A stretch of 64,000 nt of DNA. It comes from Echinometra lucunter (lineage: Eukaryota > Echinodermata > Echinoidea > Camarodonta > Echinometridae). Made by a program: the position numbers and the translations under genes. Positions 45,465 through 56,400 of this stretch are shown one piece after another. The notes under the pieces were generated by a model, which was given only the letters and a program-made list of their open reading frames with translations, was not told the origin of the DNA and searched no databases. Numbering within the stretch: position 1 is the stretch's first letter; each line of letters begins with the position of its first letter. Location of the stretch: positions 9,178,408 through 9,242,407 of the forward strand of contig CM057162.1 in NCBI GenBank assembly GCA_029962745.1, in the 5' to 3' direction.

Positions 45465-45855
45465 TGGTTTACATTTGGCTTACAATCAGCGTACGAAGCC
45501 CGTATCCTGCCCGTCACCCCCTATCCGTGCGGCCTCCTGGCGGGGGCAGGCGGCGACCGCAAGATTTCTGTACGGATTCACCGGCTCCGCAATTTGAAAA
45601 ATCGTAAACCCGAAGCCCGTATATGTCGTAGGCAGCACGATTCCTGCACGGGCATCGCACGGAAACCTATACGTTTACCGCGCATCCTCTGCACGGGTTC
45701 CGTACGAGTTCCGTTGCGAGGCTGCCGAGATTGCACGATTACAGTACAATCTCCGGACAGCCTCTGTTCGGAAATCCCACGACCTGGTCCCCTATGGCCA
45801 ATACAGGAAATAACACGGTGACCGTAAATAAAGCAAACACGAACACCGTAGCCCG
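45465..45855. repeat. GC-rich island rich in CCCGTA/CACGG motifs
   Basis: In an otherwise AT-rich region, about 390 bases are GC- and CpG-rich and full of GCCCGTA, CCGTACG, CACGGGC and CACGGGTT-type motifs in both orientations. Both strands have open frames here (no stops because of composition), neither resembling a known domain. It could be a motif-saturated MITE or a CpG-rich regulatory island. The ends are not defined. Confidence 0.45.
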
Positions 45856-46321
45856 TAGCCACTTGGGATGCCTAAAAAAAATCGCACGAAAAAAAAAAAA
45901 AAATTATCGCACTACTCCCGGGGGAAATGTAAACTAGGCAAAATCAACTATCGTTTGACCGTTGCGGTGAATAGCTATTCACCAGAATTTTTAGACGAAT
46001 CGCTATTCGCCAGATATGTTAAATCTGTGAATGAATACATCGAAAAGAGTGAGCTATTTTAATAGTTAACAAACATTTGACGATAAAAGAAACGCTTACA
46101 GACGACAAAAAGTTGATGATTGTGGCGCATATCTATGGTCCATTTTGTACAAGGTCATGCTCCCCGAAGGTTTTGAATTATCTTTCGACATATTCATATT
46201 ACATATTATTACCAGGGTTCGGGGAAAATTTGGGGAACATGGCCAAAACTAAAGAATATATATATATATATATCTTTTTAAATCTATGATTTAATTTTTT
46301 ATGGCATTCTACTACCAACTC

Positions 46322-46324
46322 TGA

Positions 46325-46408
<84 letters not shown>

Positions 46409-46411
46409 TGT
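46322..46411. repeat. (AT)n-(GT)n compound microsatellite
   Basis: About 50 bases of AT dinucleotide followed by about 35 bases of TG dinucleotide, adjoining the long palindrome at 46432. Confidence 0.9.
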
Positions 46412-46431
46412 GATAAGGTAACATATCACTA

Positions 46432-46690
46432 TGAACATGTTGGACAAAGAAAGCGGACAAAATAAACAACCCTTCATTCTACCCTTCACAATGGTTCTGG
46501 TAGTCAAAAGAACATCCCTTCACTGCTATTATCTAAAATATAGTGGAACAGGTGTGACGTGCATATTCACCTGGAACTACTGATTAAACATAATAGCAGT
46601 GAAGGGATGTTCTTTTGACTACCAGAACCATTGTGAAGGGTAGAATGAGAGGTTGTTTATTTTGTCTACTTTCTTTGTCAGTCATGTTCA
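46432..46690. mobile_element. Long palindrome with 101-bp arms
   Basis: The arms 46432-46532 and 46590-46690 are inverted copies with only a few mismatches (for example ACAATGGTTCTGGTAGTCAA against TTGACTACCAGAACCATTGT), around a 57-base spacer. No coding frame beyond short mirrored ones. A MITE or a recent inverted duplication. Confidence 0.85.
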
Positions 46691-46699
46691 AAGTGTATA

Positions 46700-47095
46700 C
46701 AACAGCTTTGGCAACTCTCGTGGAAATAAATAAATGTGAGACAACTAAGAGAATTACAGCGTATCATGAATCAAAGTTCCCCAGAGCTGCCCTACCATTT
46801 GGGAAATTTTTGCAAAGGTTGAAAAAATGTCTCCGCCGGGAATCGAACCTGGGCCTTTGGCTATGAACGCCATTGCCTTTACCACTAGACCACGGAGACG
46901 GGCCAGAGGTTTCGACGACTCCAAATTCGCTTAATCGATAGATTGACAAATCTTCAACCCTCACTAATTAATTCCTTTGTCGGTGGCAGATGAGTTTCGA
47001 ACAATGACCCAAATGGTAGGACAGCTCTGGGGAACTTTGATTCATGCTACGCTATAATTATTCTCTCAATTGTCTCATATATATATATATATATA
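46700..47095 (-). repeat. Foldback SINE: tRNA-like core between inverted tails
   Basis: The minus strand carries a 71-base tRNA-like core (46829-46899) with perfect GTCTCCG/CGGAGAC acceptor pairing, a GGTCTAGTGGTAAAGGCAAT region, loop GTTCATA (UCA at the anticodon position) and the B-box GGTTCGATTCCCGG. The SINE tail (CCAAATGGTAGGACAGCTCT ... TGTCTC) is present once at 47009-47077 and again, inverted, at 46737-46804. A leader matching 12950 and 61450 (GGCAGATGAGTTTCGAACAA) lies between core and right tail. Confidence 0.75.
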
Positions 47096-47467
47096 TATAC
47101 TTGAACATTAGTCTGCTTGGCATCTAGATAATACTATCAACTCTGATTCTTGTATATATAATTATGCTATGACATGTGACCATGATATTGCATATAGCAT
47201 GTATAGGGCATATTCACTGAAGAGCGGCTGAAGGATTCGGCTTGAATTTTACATGAAATGTAGCTTAGAGGTATAGTTTCGTGAATCTGTATTTAGATTT
47301 TCTCCTGATTGAAAATTACACAGATTTGTCTGTGGAGGGTGTTTTTGTTTTTGTTTTTGTTTTGTTTTTTTTTTTTTTTGGGGGGGGGGTAGTGTGTGTG
47401 TGCTCGTGCAAGTGTGAAGTTGGCCGGGGATAAAAATGGTATATTATTCTAAACTTTTCTTTTGAAG
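47096..47467. other. Sequence before the first recognised gene B exon
   Basis: A (GTTTTT)n and T-rich stretch with a poly-G run (47338-47389). No V-like Ig exon is present upstream in the position where gene A has one. Confidence 0.5.
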
Positions 47468-47863
47468 CTCCTCCGATGGAACCCATTCCGGTCATCAGTG
47501 AATGTCGGGGACTGCTTCCCAATGAATCCTGCACTATTTCAATATCCGCTGGTGCCACCATTACCTGTTCTGCATCAGGTTACTATCCAGATATCGATCT
47601 ATTCTTCCTGCAAGGGTCCCCAAAAATGGATGCAACTACTTCCGAGGAAGTTGTAAATCCTGACGGGACGAAAAACAAATCGATCTCAACCGTGGCTGAA
47701 CCAAGTGAAACACCTTATGTTTGTGTCGCATCCGATATTCCCGGATCTCAGGACCAAAGAACAGTGTCCATTGAAGTGAGCTCTATAGATGCTATAGTTT
47801 ATACAACGATACCTAGTCAGACTACTGTCATGACTGTACCAGTTAGAGGTGTAACCGAAGTAG
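47468..47863 (+). CDS. Gene B exon: C1-like Ig domain and stalk
   Basis: A 132-codon exon with acceptor CTTTTCTTTTGAAG and donor GTAAGA, phase 1 at both ends. It aligns throughout with the gene A C1-like exon: IPVISEC near the start, ATITCSASGYYPDIDLFFLQ with the first Cys and Tyr-Tyr-Pro, PDGTKNKSIS, and ETPYVCVASDIPGSQDQR with the second Cys. As in gene A, Phe-Phe stands where the core Trp would be. Asn-Glu-Ser and Asn-Lys-Ser are possible glycosylation sites. A Thr-rich stalk of about 25 residues follows. It is the first supported exon of the gene. Confidence 0.87.
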
Positions 47864-48686
47864 GTAAGAACTCTTGTGATTCATTGTTACTGTCTTTTAA
47901 GTAGAGGAATTTGCGACAAAGATATTACTGGGCAGCCTACAAATGCATTTCACCAAGACGGTCCAAGATTTTTGCTGTCTTTTTATTTGACGAATGAGTG
48001 GCAAAATTGTCAATAGGCAGTATACAGAATGATGCTCATCAGTGAGGATGTTTATCATGGCTCACTAAAATACTCCAACATGTCCAAAAATTACTGGGTA
48101 GTGTAGAGGGTCTGCTTTCTCTGGCTCGTCTTGAAAAAAAAATCATTTTTATTATGTTGGTATCAAATAGGGCTGTATGTGGCGATTTTTAATACTTTGT
48201 GACTCCAAGGAAATAGAGATACTAGTATACCAGACACTTTGTGGTACGAACTGAACTGCATTATTTGGCAATGGATTCATGAAATACATGCTTGGCATTT
48301 GGTACATCACAATCATCCGGAATTCTAGAATTGACAGGCCAAGTTATGACAGAAATATACAAAACTATCTTTCATTTTAAATGCTCACCAATATTCTCAT
48401 GGCCCTAAACCTAATTTGGACGGACATAGTGTGTTCACATGAAATCTTTTGACCACTCCTTCGATTAGCATAAACGCCATATTTTTGTAAAGAATATTAC
48501 CTATCCAATCGTAAATGAATCTGGATGTCAGACATAGGCCTAAAACTTAAGTGACGGTCAATTAAGAGTGTAAAACAGAATATTAAGATACCCCGTATAA
48601 GATGAGAGGTTCCGTTTAAGAATGTCACCACAAGGGTACCGCAAAAAGTTTATCAGCAGTACCAAATTTTGTTTATCTTTTTGCAG
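47864..48686. other. Intron of gene B
   Basis: Nothing recognised apart from the splice sites. Confidence 0.6.
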
Positions 48687-48767
48687 TTGTACCAGTTGTC
48701 ATGGTTTTGCTGGTGATTGTGCTATGTGTTGTGGCTCTTTTGTGGCGTCGGAGGAAGAAACGAACGA
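48687..48767 (+). CDS. Gene B exon: transmembrane segment
   Basis: A 27-codon exon with acceptor TTATCTTTTTGCAG and donor GTAAAT, phase 1 at both ends. It encodes VVPVVMVLLVIVLCVVALLW followed by RRRKKRT: about 20 hydrophobic residues and a strong basic stop-transfer cluster. It matches the gene A membrane exon in position, phase and VPV start, and is more basic on the inner side. Confidence 0.9.
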
Positions 48768-49216
48768 GTAAATATATGTTGATCTAAACTTTATCCTCCT
48801 CCCTGTGTTCCTGTTTGAAATTCCATTACCAAGGGAAACGCATATGAAAAATAAAAGATCATAAGCATTACCAAATCCTATTTTTTCTGCCTATACATTC
48901 TAGACGATGTATTTCTTTCAAATCTTTATTCAAAAACGTGTTTCGGCGTGATGATAAAATGCACATTCATTTCATGAAGGGTAATAGGTATTGACTTTGA
49001 AATGAAAGCCTATTTGGAAAAAAGTTTTTCGTTTTTTTTTTACTTGCTGATAAAGTGCATTTGTTTAAAATTCATGTTAACAATGAGGTTTTATGAATAA
49101 TTTCATGTTTAATGTAATAAACAGATATTTTCACATAATCAGGTTACGTTTTTTTTTTTAAATCTTCATAGAAATTATAATCATAGTAGAAATCACTTAA
49201 ATTTTCCCCCATACAG

Positions 49217-49255
49217 CCATTGACGACCCGGAAGCCATGCCCTTGTATAAAAAAA
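49217..49255 (+). CDS. Gene B exon: juxtamembrane linker
   Basis: A 13-codon exon with acceptor TTTTCCCCCATACAG and donor GTAACT, phase 1 at both ends. It encodes IDDPEAMPLYKK, aligning with the gene A linker (D-x-E-x-x-P-L). The small size is compensated by correct phase, order and the paralogue match. Confidence 0.68.
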
Positions 49256-49835
49256 GTAACTCTTTTTAATTTCATTTCATCGTAATAAAGAACACATCAA
49301 ACTTATTTTAAAAGAAGTATGAAACTGACTTTTGAAATTTTCCGGGAGGAAGGATGGCTTTTCTTAGCCGATCCTTTTGGCTGTTATATGCATCTATAGT
49401 CGATAAAGGAGATTAGTTTTAACATAAACATGTACAGCTGTAAATGATGTATAAAGAGTAGGAATATTTAAAAAAAACCTTGTTGAATCGATTCTAGTTG
49501 TATTACAATGTCTCTAGGTGATATGTTTCCTCCTGTGTCCACTCTTTGTAGGTGTTCCCTTTTTGAAAACGTTGTTCTTATTCTGCTGGTGCCCCACATC
49601 TTTAAAAGGCACCCCGCCGCCCAAAATGTTAAGCACATACCGTACACTGAAGTTTGCTGACGCGATAGTACCCCTGTCTAAATGTAATATACCTCCTGCA
49701 AATGGATGACACTTATTCGTAATAAGCAAGCGGCGGAACAAGTAGTAATAATTCAGTGATCCATTCTTCAGAACCCCTCTTTTCATTGTATTTCTTTTTT
49801 GGTCGGTACCGATCACGTGTTGTACTTTATTACAG
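49256..49835. other. Intron of gene B
   Basis: AT-rich and unremarkable. Open frames on both strands (about 49514-49816) have no domain resemblance. Confidence 0.5.
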
Positions 49836-50075
49836 GGAAGATCTCATTCTATGAATTGTGGTACCTGGTACAGAATATGAATGCGACCGACCTGCAAAAG
49901 CTGAAAGATGCACTAAGTGATCTTGGTATTACCGTTGAAGAAGTGCTTACCAAAAACAAGGCCTATGAATTACTGTGTGAATGGAAGGACACAAATGCAT
50001 TTGATGATGAAGGATTGCGATTGCGTAATACGTTATTCGGGTATGGACTTGGCGGTCCCTTGAAACGTATGACAG
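49836..50075 (+). CDS. Gene B exon: death-fold-like domain D1
   Basis: An 80-codon exon with acceptor ACTTTATTACAG and donor GTAAGT, phase 1 at both ends. It encodes KISFYELWYLVQNMNATDLQ, then KLKDALSDLGITVEEVL, AYELLCEWKDTNAFDDEGLR with the central Trp, and a C-terminal LRNTLFGYGLGGPLKRM helix. It parallels gene A D1 throughout and has the L-x-x-L-G-I and W landmarks of a death fold. Confidence 0.83.
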
Positions 50076-50951
50076 GTAAGTAAAACCTTCATCAAAGACC
50101 CAAAGTGATTTACGGATAGCAGTCATTCGTGTAAAAAAAAAAAACATGTCAACAGACACTGACAGCCATGACAAAATGTGTTGGTCGATGATCAGGATGA
50201 TATACCCCATGTATCAGAACGATTCATTGCAACACCACGAGTACATAATAAAAAGAAGAAGATAGCGTATATTAAAAAAAAGGATCTGAACCTTTAAACT
50301 AATAAGAAATAATCACGTTTAGAGCAGTAATTATCCTTTATGTTCGTTTTTGTCTCACTAATCTACTCTGAAGATAACCATATACAAAATAATGAACCTT
50401 CAGAAAAAGGAATATATAGAAAAAAAAAACTGGGTACCTTTCTCCACCTGTTAAACATCTAATAATTGACTAGACTGGTAACCAAATGATAATATCATTG
50501 AAGGGAGAAATACTCAAGCTGGAGGGAAATTAATCGGGGAAGGTGGTTCTCATTAGCTGCAACAAACATCAGCAAGTTATGCGTAAATCACTCATTAGCA
50601 AGGTTTCTAGAAGAATGCCAGTTTCCTAACGATTTTTCTTTTTCGTCAAATGCTTACAATCAATTTCCCTTCCATGCAATCTACCTTTCCTTTGCCATGA
50701 GTGCAAATTAGCACAATAGCATATTTGCCACACATGCAGATCGGCGCAGTATAGGAAACATTAGGTTAAAAAATTTCCAACGTGTATATACTGCAGGTTT
50801 TGCATAATACCCCTCTTCCGTCTTAATTACGCAATGCATGTAAGGTATCTGTTGCTACAGTGCAAGAGTAGAGCAAGAACAACAACAAAACATTTCTTAT
50901 ATACGGTACCAAAAGATGATTTTCCTTAATATGATTTTTTTTTCTCTTAAG
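50076..50951. other. Intron of gene B
   Basis: Nothing recognised; ends in a T-rich tract and CTCTTAAG acceptor. Confidence 0.6.
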
Positions 50952-51239
50952 AACGGAGAAAAGATGAAGGAGGTGTTGCGATTTCCGAAGAACGTTTGGA
51001 TTATATTGTACGACAAATTGGCTGTGATAGGAAGTTTGGCCGATTTCTTGGGGAACTAATCACCGAGCAACAGGAATGTCAATGGAAATTGACAGGAAAC
51101 AGGGATGACTTTGTAAAGGAAGCAATGGAAGAAATGATGAAGTGGCGTGGAAGAATAAACAATGGAAGTCATTTCATTCTGCTAAGTCTTGCTTTGGAAA
51201 GAGCTAAATGCCATCCACTGGATAGGACTTTCTTCAAGG
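50952..51239 (+). CDS. Gene B exon: death-fold domain D2
   Basis: A 96-codon exon with acceptor TTTTTTCTCTTAAG and donor GTGAGT, phase 1 at both ends. It encodes ISEERLDYIVRQIGCDRKFG, then RFLGELITEQQ, EAMEEMMKWRGRINNGSHFI with the central Trp, and LLSLALERAKCHPLDRTFFK. It aligns with gene A D2 (I-S-E, R/K-F-L-x-E-L, L-L-S-L-A-L-E, R-T-F-F). It is the last exon before the intron that carries the LTR retrotransposon. Confidence 0.86.
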
Positions 51240-51754
51240 GTGAGTGTCAAGTATTTCTCCCCCCCCCCCTATATTTCCACGTTTATTATGGGCGTAGATC
51301 ATGGTCTGATGTGATAACAACGACGCAGTATAATATAAAGTATTTTGATACCTTGGAATATATGCATGGCTAAATATGAATATACATGTATATCTCAGAA
51401 AGATGTTTTAGGCGCTAGTATAAATGCAGAATATCATGTACATGTATATATAGACGAATAATGAGAAGCAAGACTAGACGTAGCTGAACCACTCTTCTTT
51501 TAGTATGAGCTTTCGGCAATCATGCCTTCTTCAGGTACTGTACGGACAAATAGAAACAAAAATATACATATCGAAAAAAGTTCAAAAACTACAACACGGC
51601 GTGAGAAGAAGAAAAAATCTAAATCTCGTTTGTAAGACAAAAGGAGCAATATTAAATTTGAACTGGCTTCATAAATAGCATACATTACAAGCAAATAAAA
51701 TATACCAACATTTTTACCTGTTTGTGGTTATGTTACTCTGCAAGACACCGTTAG
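51240..51754. other. Intron of gene B before the retrotransposon
   Basis: Contains GAGCTTTCGGCAATCATGCC and TTCTTCAGG at about 51509-51535, which resembles the inner border of the 59823-60918 element (GAGCTTTCGACC ... CTTCCTCAGG), so a small related MITE fragment may lie here. Confidence 0.4.
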
Positions 51755-51759
51755 CCATG
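51755..51759. other. Target site duplication, left copy (CCATG)
   Basis: CCATG directly precedes the left LTR and is repeated directly after the right LTR at 59737-59741. A perfect 5-bp direct repeat shows the element arrived by integration and has not been rearranged since. Confidence 0.9.
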
Positions 51760-53367
51760 TGTCACATGGGTGGACTCAAATAAAATTCCAGATAAAACTC
51801 AGCTTGTACCAGTCAAAATAGATTTACAATTTATTTCAGTATATGAAAAAAAACCCTCGAATATCAAAACATCTCTCTTCGAAATTCAGTATTGTCAAAC
51901 ATAAAAAAAAAAATGTTTCAAGACCTCGAAAACGACAAAGTATATTACCTCAAATTATTACTCTGTTTCACAACCATGAAATTCAATATGACAAATAGGC
52001 AAAGGATCCTGCATTGATCCAATCCACCATATCTAGTTCCAACTCTGACCTTGTCTCTATATCAACAAATACTTCAACTTATCCCTGAAAAGATCCTGTA
52101 CTGATCTAATCACAATTAAACCAATTTCAATTTTCCAATGTATCACACTATCACCTCCAATAACCTCCAAAAAAATATTAATTAAACCCTTGTTTCATTT
52201 CCGTATGCAATCACAACTCTTCTAAACATTCCCATGAAAGGACCCTGTACTGATCCACCTTCATTTTCACTTAATATCTCTCAATTACTGAATTTACTGA
52301 TCACACTTAAAAAAAATATTCAAATATCTGACTTTCAACTTCTCCCCAACTAACCTCTGACTACATTTCCACATCTCCAGCTCAAGACTACATCTGAAAT
52401 CATAAAATCTTACAATGATGCAAAAATTTTAAAATAACAACCCTTTCACTATCAACTGTTCCCTCATCTTGTTTCAAAATGCTTTGTCTGTATCTCTGAA
52501 TCCAACCGTCAATCTGCAAGACTTCCAAAAAAAAAACCCCAAGTTCACATCTTGAAATAAAAATATTCTTCTGCTTTCCCTCTCACTGTTCTTTACGACA
52601 ACTTATCTCGTAATCGTTGGCCAAAAAATCTCCATCAAAGACGTCAGCCTAAAGCAATAATATTCACCGACCTTCGTAGGAACAAAATAGCCAAATCTTC
52701 AAAACGGCCCGACCTTGGAAAATGTCCCGATCCTGGAAATTATCTCGATCTTGGAAATGATCCCGATCTTGGAACTTATCCCAATCTTGGAACCATCGAT
52801 GGCTTCTTCAATTCAGGCGTAAAAATATCAGTATGAATTCTGCCTAATCTGGCCTCATACAGGTTTATAAAGCTTCAGCCAATATCAGTGAAATAAGGCT
52901 GCTTTTGGTTCAAAGTTTGAAAATCAAATTAAATCAAGATGGCGACTAAAATGGCGACTAAAATGGCGACTGCCTCAAACTGCACATGTGTGCTCCACAA
53001 AGTCTAAAAGATGATCTGCCCAGAAAACTACTGGAAAACTACTGGTATATCCTCCCAATTTTACATTTTCCCAAAAGTATCTCAAGCAGCTGTTAAAAAG
53101 CAAAGGCTCACTGAGCTCAACTAAAAAGACCTATTCAAGTTTACTACCCTACACACAACATACAATAGATATGTAAATCAACTAAAGTCAGACATCGATG
53201 GCAAAAAGAATCTCTCACACTCTTCTCCTCACACACTTCTCATTGCTGCATAAAATTTACTCCTTGTCTCTTAGCAACCTGGCTGTGGAGTGAAAATTAG
53301 ATGAAAGTAAGCAAGCTTTGCTGGGGAAAGATAAATAAAATAAAATAAATGCATTTTCAGTGTGACA
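51760..53367 (-). repeat. 3' LTR of the Gmr1-like element
   Basis: 1608 bp, beginning TGTCAC and ending GTGACA, so the termini are perfect 6-bp inverted repeats with the usual TG...CA ends. Nearly identical to 58129-59736. The phrase AAGATGGCGACTAAAATGGC at about 52950 has an ATGGCGACTAAA motif repeated three times with a final variant. Confidence 0.95.
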
Positions 53368-53371
53368 TTTT

Positions 53372-53384
53372 ACTCCCCCCTTTG
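53372..53384 (-). other. Polypurine tract
   Basis: In the element's sense strand AAAGGGGGGAGT lies four bases before the 3' LTR, the expected place and composition for plus-strand DNA priming. Confidence 0.75.
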
Positions 53385-53421
53385 AGAAAATGCATTTACT
53401 TTTACTTTTTTTTTTCAATAT

Positions 53422-56400
53422 TTACAATCGACTCAATACGTCTGCTCCGACATTCTCGCTGCCGCGGATCGCTTCTACGCGAAATCTGTATGGTTGCAAC
53501 GCTAAAATCCAGCGCATTAGTCTCCCATTGGCTGGATTTACACTGTTCATGTAGGTTAAGGGATGATGATCAGTTTCGAGCACAAACTGTCTACCATACA
53601 AGTATGGCTCAAACTTCCTTACAGCCCAAATTATGGCTAGACATTCACGTTCTATGGTGGAATATGCTTGTTCTCTCCGAAGTAACTTGCGACTAGCATA
53701 TGCTACTGGGAATCGTTCATCTTGATGTGTCTGAAGCAGGACTGCTCCAATTCCAATGTTTGATGCATCCGTTCTGAGTATGAAATCTGTTGACAAGTCT
53801 GGTAGATGAAGGATGGGTGGATTGGTTAGTTTGTCTTTGAGTGTGTTGAAGGCCTGTTCCTGATTGGTTTCCCATCTGATTTGGTTTGGTTCATCTTTCT
53901 TTGTTCTATCCGTGAGAGGTGCGGCAATGGCGGCATAGTTGGGTATGAACTTCCTATAGTAGTTGGTCATGCCGAGAAATGATCGAAGTTCTCGTTTGGT
54001 TTGAGGTCTGCTGATTTCCTGGATAGCCTTGAGTTTCTCTGGTCGAGGACTAACTGTTCCATTCTCGATTACATGCCCTAGAAATTCAACACTCGATTGT
54101 CCCACGAAGCACTTACTGGGTCTGGCTGTCAACTTTGCAGCTCGTAGCCTGCTGAGTAACTCGGTAAGTATCGTAAGGTGTTGATCCCATGTGGTTGAGT
54201 ATATCAGGATGTCGTCGATGTAGTTTATTGCTCCATCCAGTCCATTTAGAAGTCTTCTCATCATTCGGCTGAAGGAGGCAGGGGCATTCACTAAACCGAA
54301 GGGCATAACTGTGAATTGGAAAAGACCATTAGGGGTGAGAAAGGCGGTTAGCGGTTTTGATTCTTGTGACATAGGTACCTGCCAATAACCTTTACTTAAG
54401 TCTATCTTAGTGAAGTACTTTGCATGTGCAACTTTGGTGAATAATTCATCTTGATCCGGTATGGGTTCAGCGTCGAATACAGTGACCTTGTTGAGCTTCC
54501 TATAATCAACACAAAAACGGTTAGTACCATCGGGCTTTTTGACAAGAACAATTGGGGAAGCTATGGGGCTGTCTGAAGGTTCTATAACTCCCATAGACAA
54601 CATGGTCTTCACTTCATCTCTGACGGTGTCCCTAAGAGAATGAGGAATGGGGTAAGGTTTACTCTTTAAATGTTTATGATCACTGCCTTTGAGCAAGATG
54701 TTGTGTTCGCCGAGTGATGTGCGGTTAGGTAGATCTGACATGACGTCTTGGTAGCTGTTGAGAAGGTCATTGACCTGTTCCTTTTGTGAGGGAGAAAGAT
54801 CTGGATTAATGGTAACATCAGCAAGTGATTCCTTGGCCTGTAATGGAAATGGCTGCAAGAGAGATTTGTTTGTTAGTGGTGGGGGTGGAGTGTCTTCGTC
54901 TTCTGCGTCGTCATCCTCACATTCAATCACTGCGGTGCAAGCTGTCTCAGTACCTGAAAGAGAAGGAGAAGTGTCGTTTCTGTCATGATATTTCTTGAGG
55001 AGATTGATATGGAATACCTTTGGTTTACCATTCAAATCGATTCTGTAGTCTGTTGAGCTTACTTTGGAGACAACTTCAAAGGGGCCTTTCCATTGTAGAA
55101 GAAGCTTGTTTCGGTCTGTTGGTAGGAGAAGAAGTACTCTGTCTCCAACTTGAAATTCTCTGTGTTTTGCTTTCTGATTGTAGTACCTTGCATATCTCTC
55201 TGAAGATTTCTGTAGTTGAGCATGAGCATTGCGACAAGTCTCATCGATCCTGTTCCGAAGATCCAAGATATAATGGTAGGTAGATTTGGTTTCAGCCGTC
55301 TCTGCTTCACCTGTCCAGAGTTCTTTGAGAATGTCGAGGGGTCCACGAACTTTTCTTCCGTAGAGAAGTTCAAATGGGGAAAACCCCATACTTTCTTGAG
55401 GTGCTTCTCTGACTGCAAATAGAAGAGGGGTGATATACCTGTCCCAGTCCTTTGGGTTCTCAGCACACATACGTTTCAACATCTGCTTTAAACTTCCGTT
55501 GAAGCGTTCAACGAGACCGTTTGCAGCAGGGTGATATGGAGAGGTCGTGAAGTGGCGTATAGACAGTAGCTTGCTTACTTCTTTCATGAGATCCGATGTA
55601 AACTGTGTTCCTTGATCTGTCAGCATTTCCTTTGGAATCCCAACCCTGGTGAAGACGCTTACAAGAGCCTCGGCTACTCTTTCTGTCTCGATGCTAGGAA
55701 GTGGAATGGCCTCAGGATACCTGGTGGCGTAATCAATAATAGTGAGAATGTAACGATTCTTGTTATCTGTCATAGGGTGTATTGGTCCGACGATGTCTAC
55801 AGCTATACGTTCAAAGGGGACTTCGATGAGTGGCATCTTTCCTAGTGGGACTTTTGTTACTCGGCCTCTAGCTAATGTGCGTTGACATACATCACATGAT
55901 CGGACATATCTGGTAATGTCAGAATTCATGCCAGGCCAGAAGAAATTGGTGAGAATTTTCTCTGTTGTTTTCTTTGCTCCTTGGTGGCCTCCTAGAAGAT
56001 TTTCATGAGCCGTCTGCATTACTTGCTTACGGTACTGTTTTGGTACAACAACCTGTGTGATTACTGTATCTGAATCCTTGGAGGAATGAAAGGATCTGAA
56101 TAGAATCCCATCTTTGTAGAAGAAGGAAGACTTATTACTGTGACGACTTACTTTCTCTGTACCAGCGTCAGCTAGTTCTCTCAGTCGATGTAGAGTCTCA
56201 TCCTTCTGTTGTGCTTCCTTGAGAACTGATGGAATGACGACATCTTCCATTGGATGTGGAGTCTTGAGTGGACGAAATGGCTTGCCTTCTCGTTGGACTT
56301 GGGCTCTGGTCTGTACTGCGCAAACTGGGGTGATGGTCTCTGGTAGCGTCCAGTGTGGGTCTGGTTGCTCTGCTGGTCTTACACCTGGAATGTTTCCTAA

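Noticed and set aside
45351..45821. 156-codon plus-strand coding region
   Set aside because: Open on both strands because of GC-rich repeated motifs; no domain and no splice support.
53349..53696. Plus-strand frames opposite the gag-pol gene
   Set aside because: Shadows of the long minus-strand frame; the same applies to other short plus-strand frames between 53.3 and 57.9 kb.
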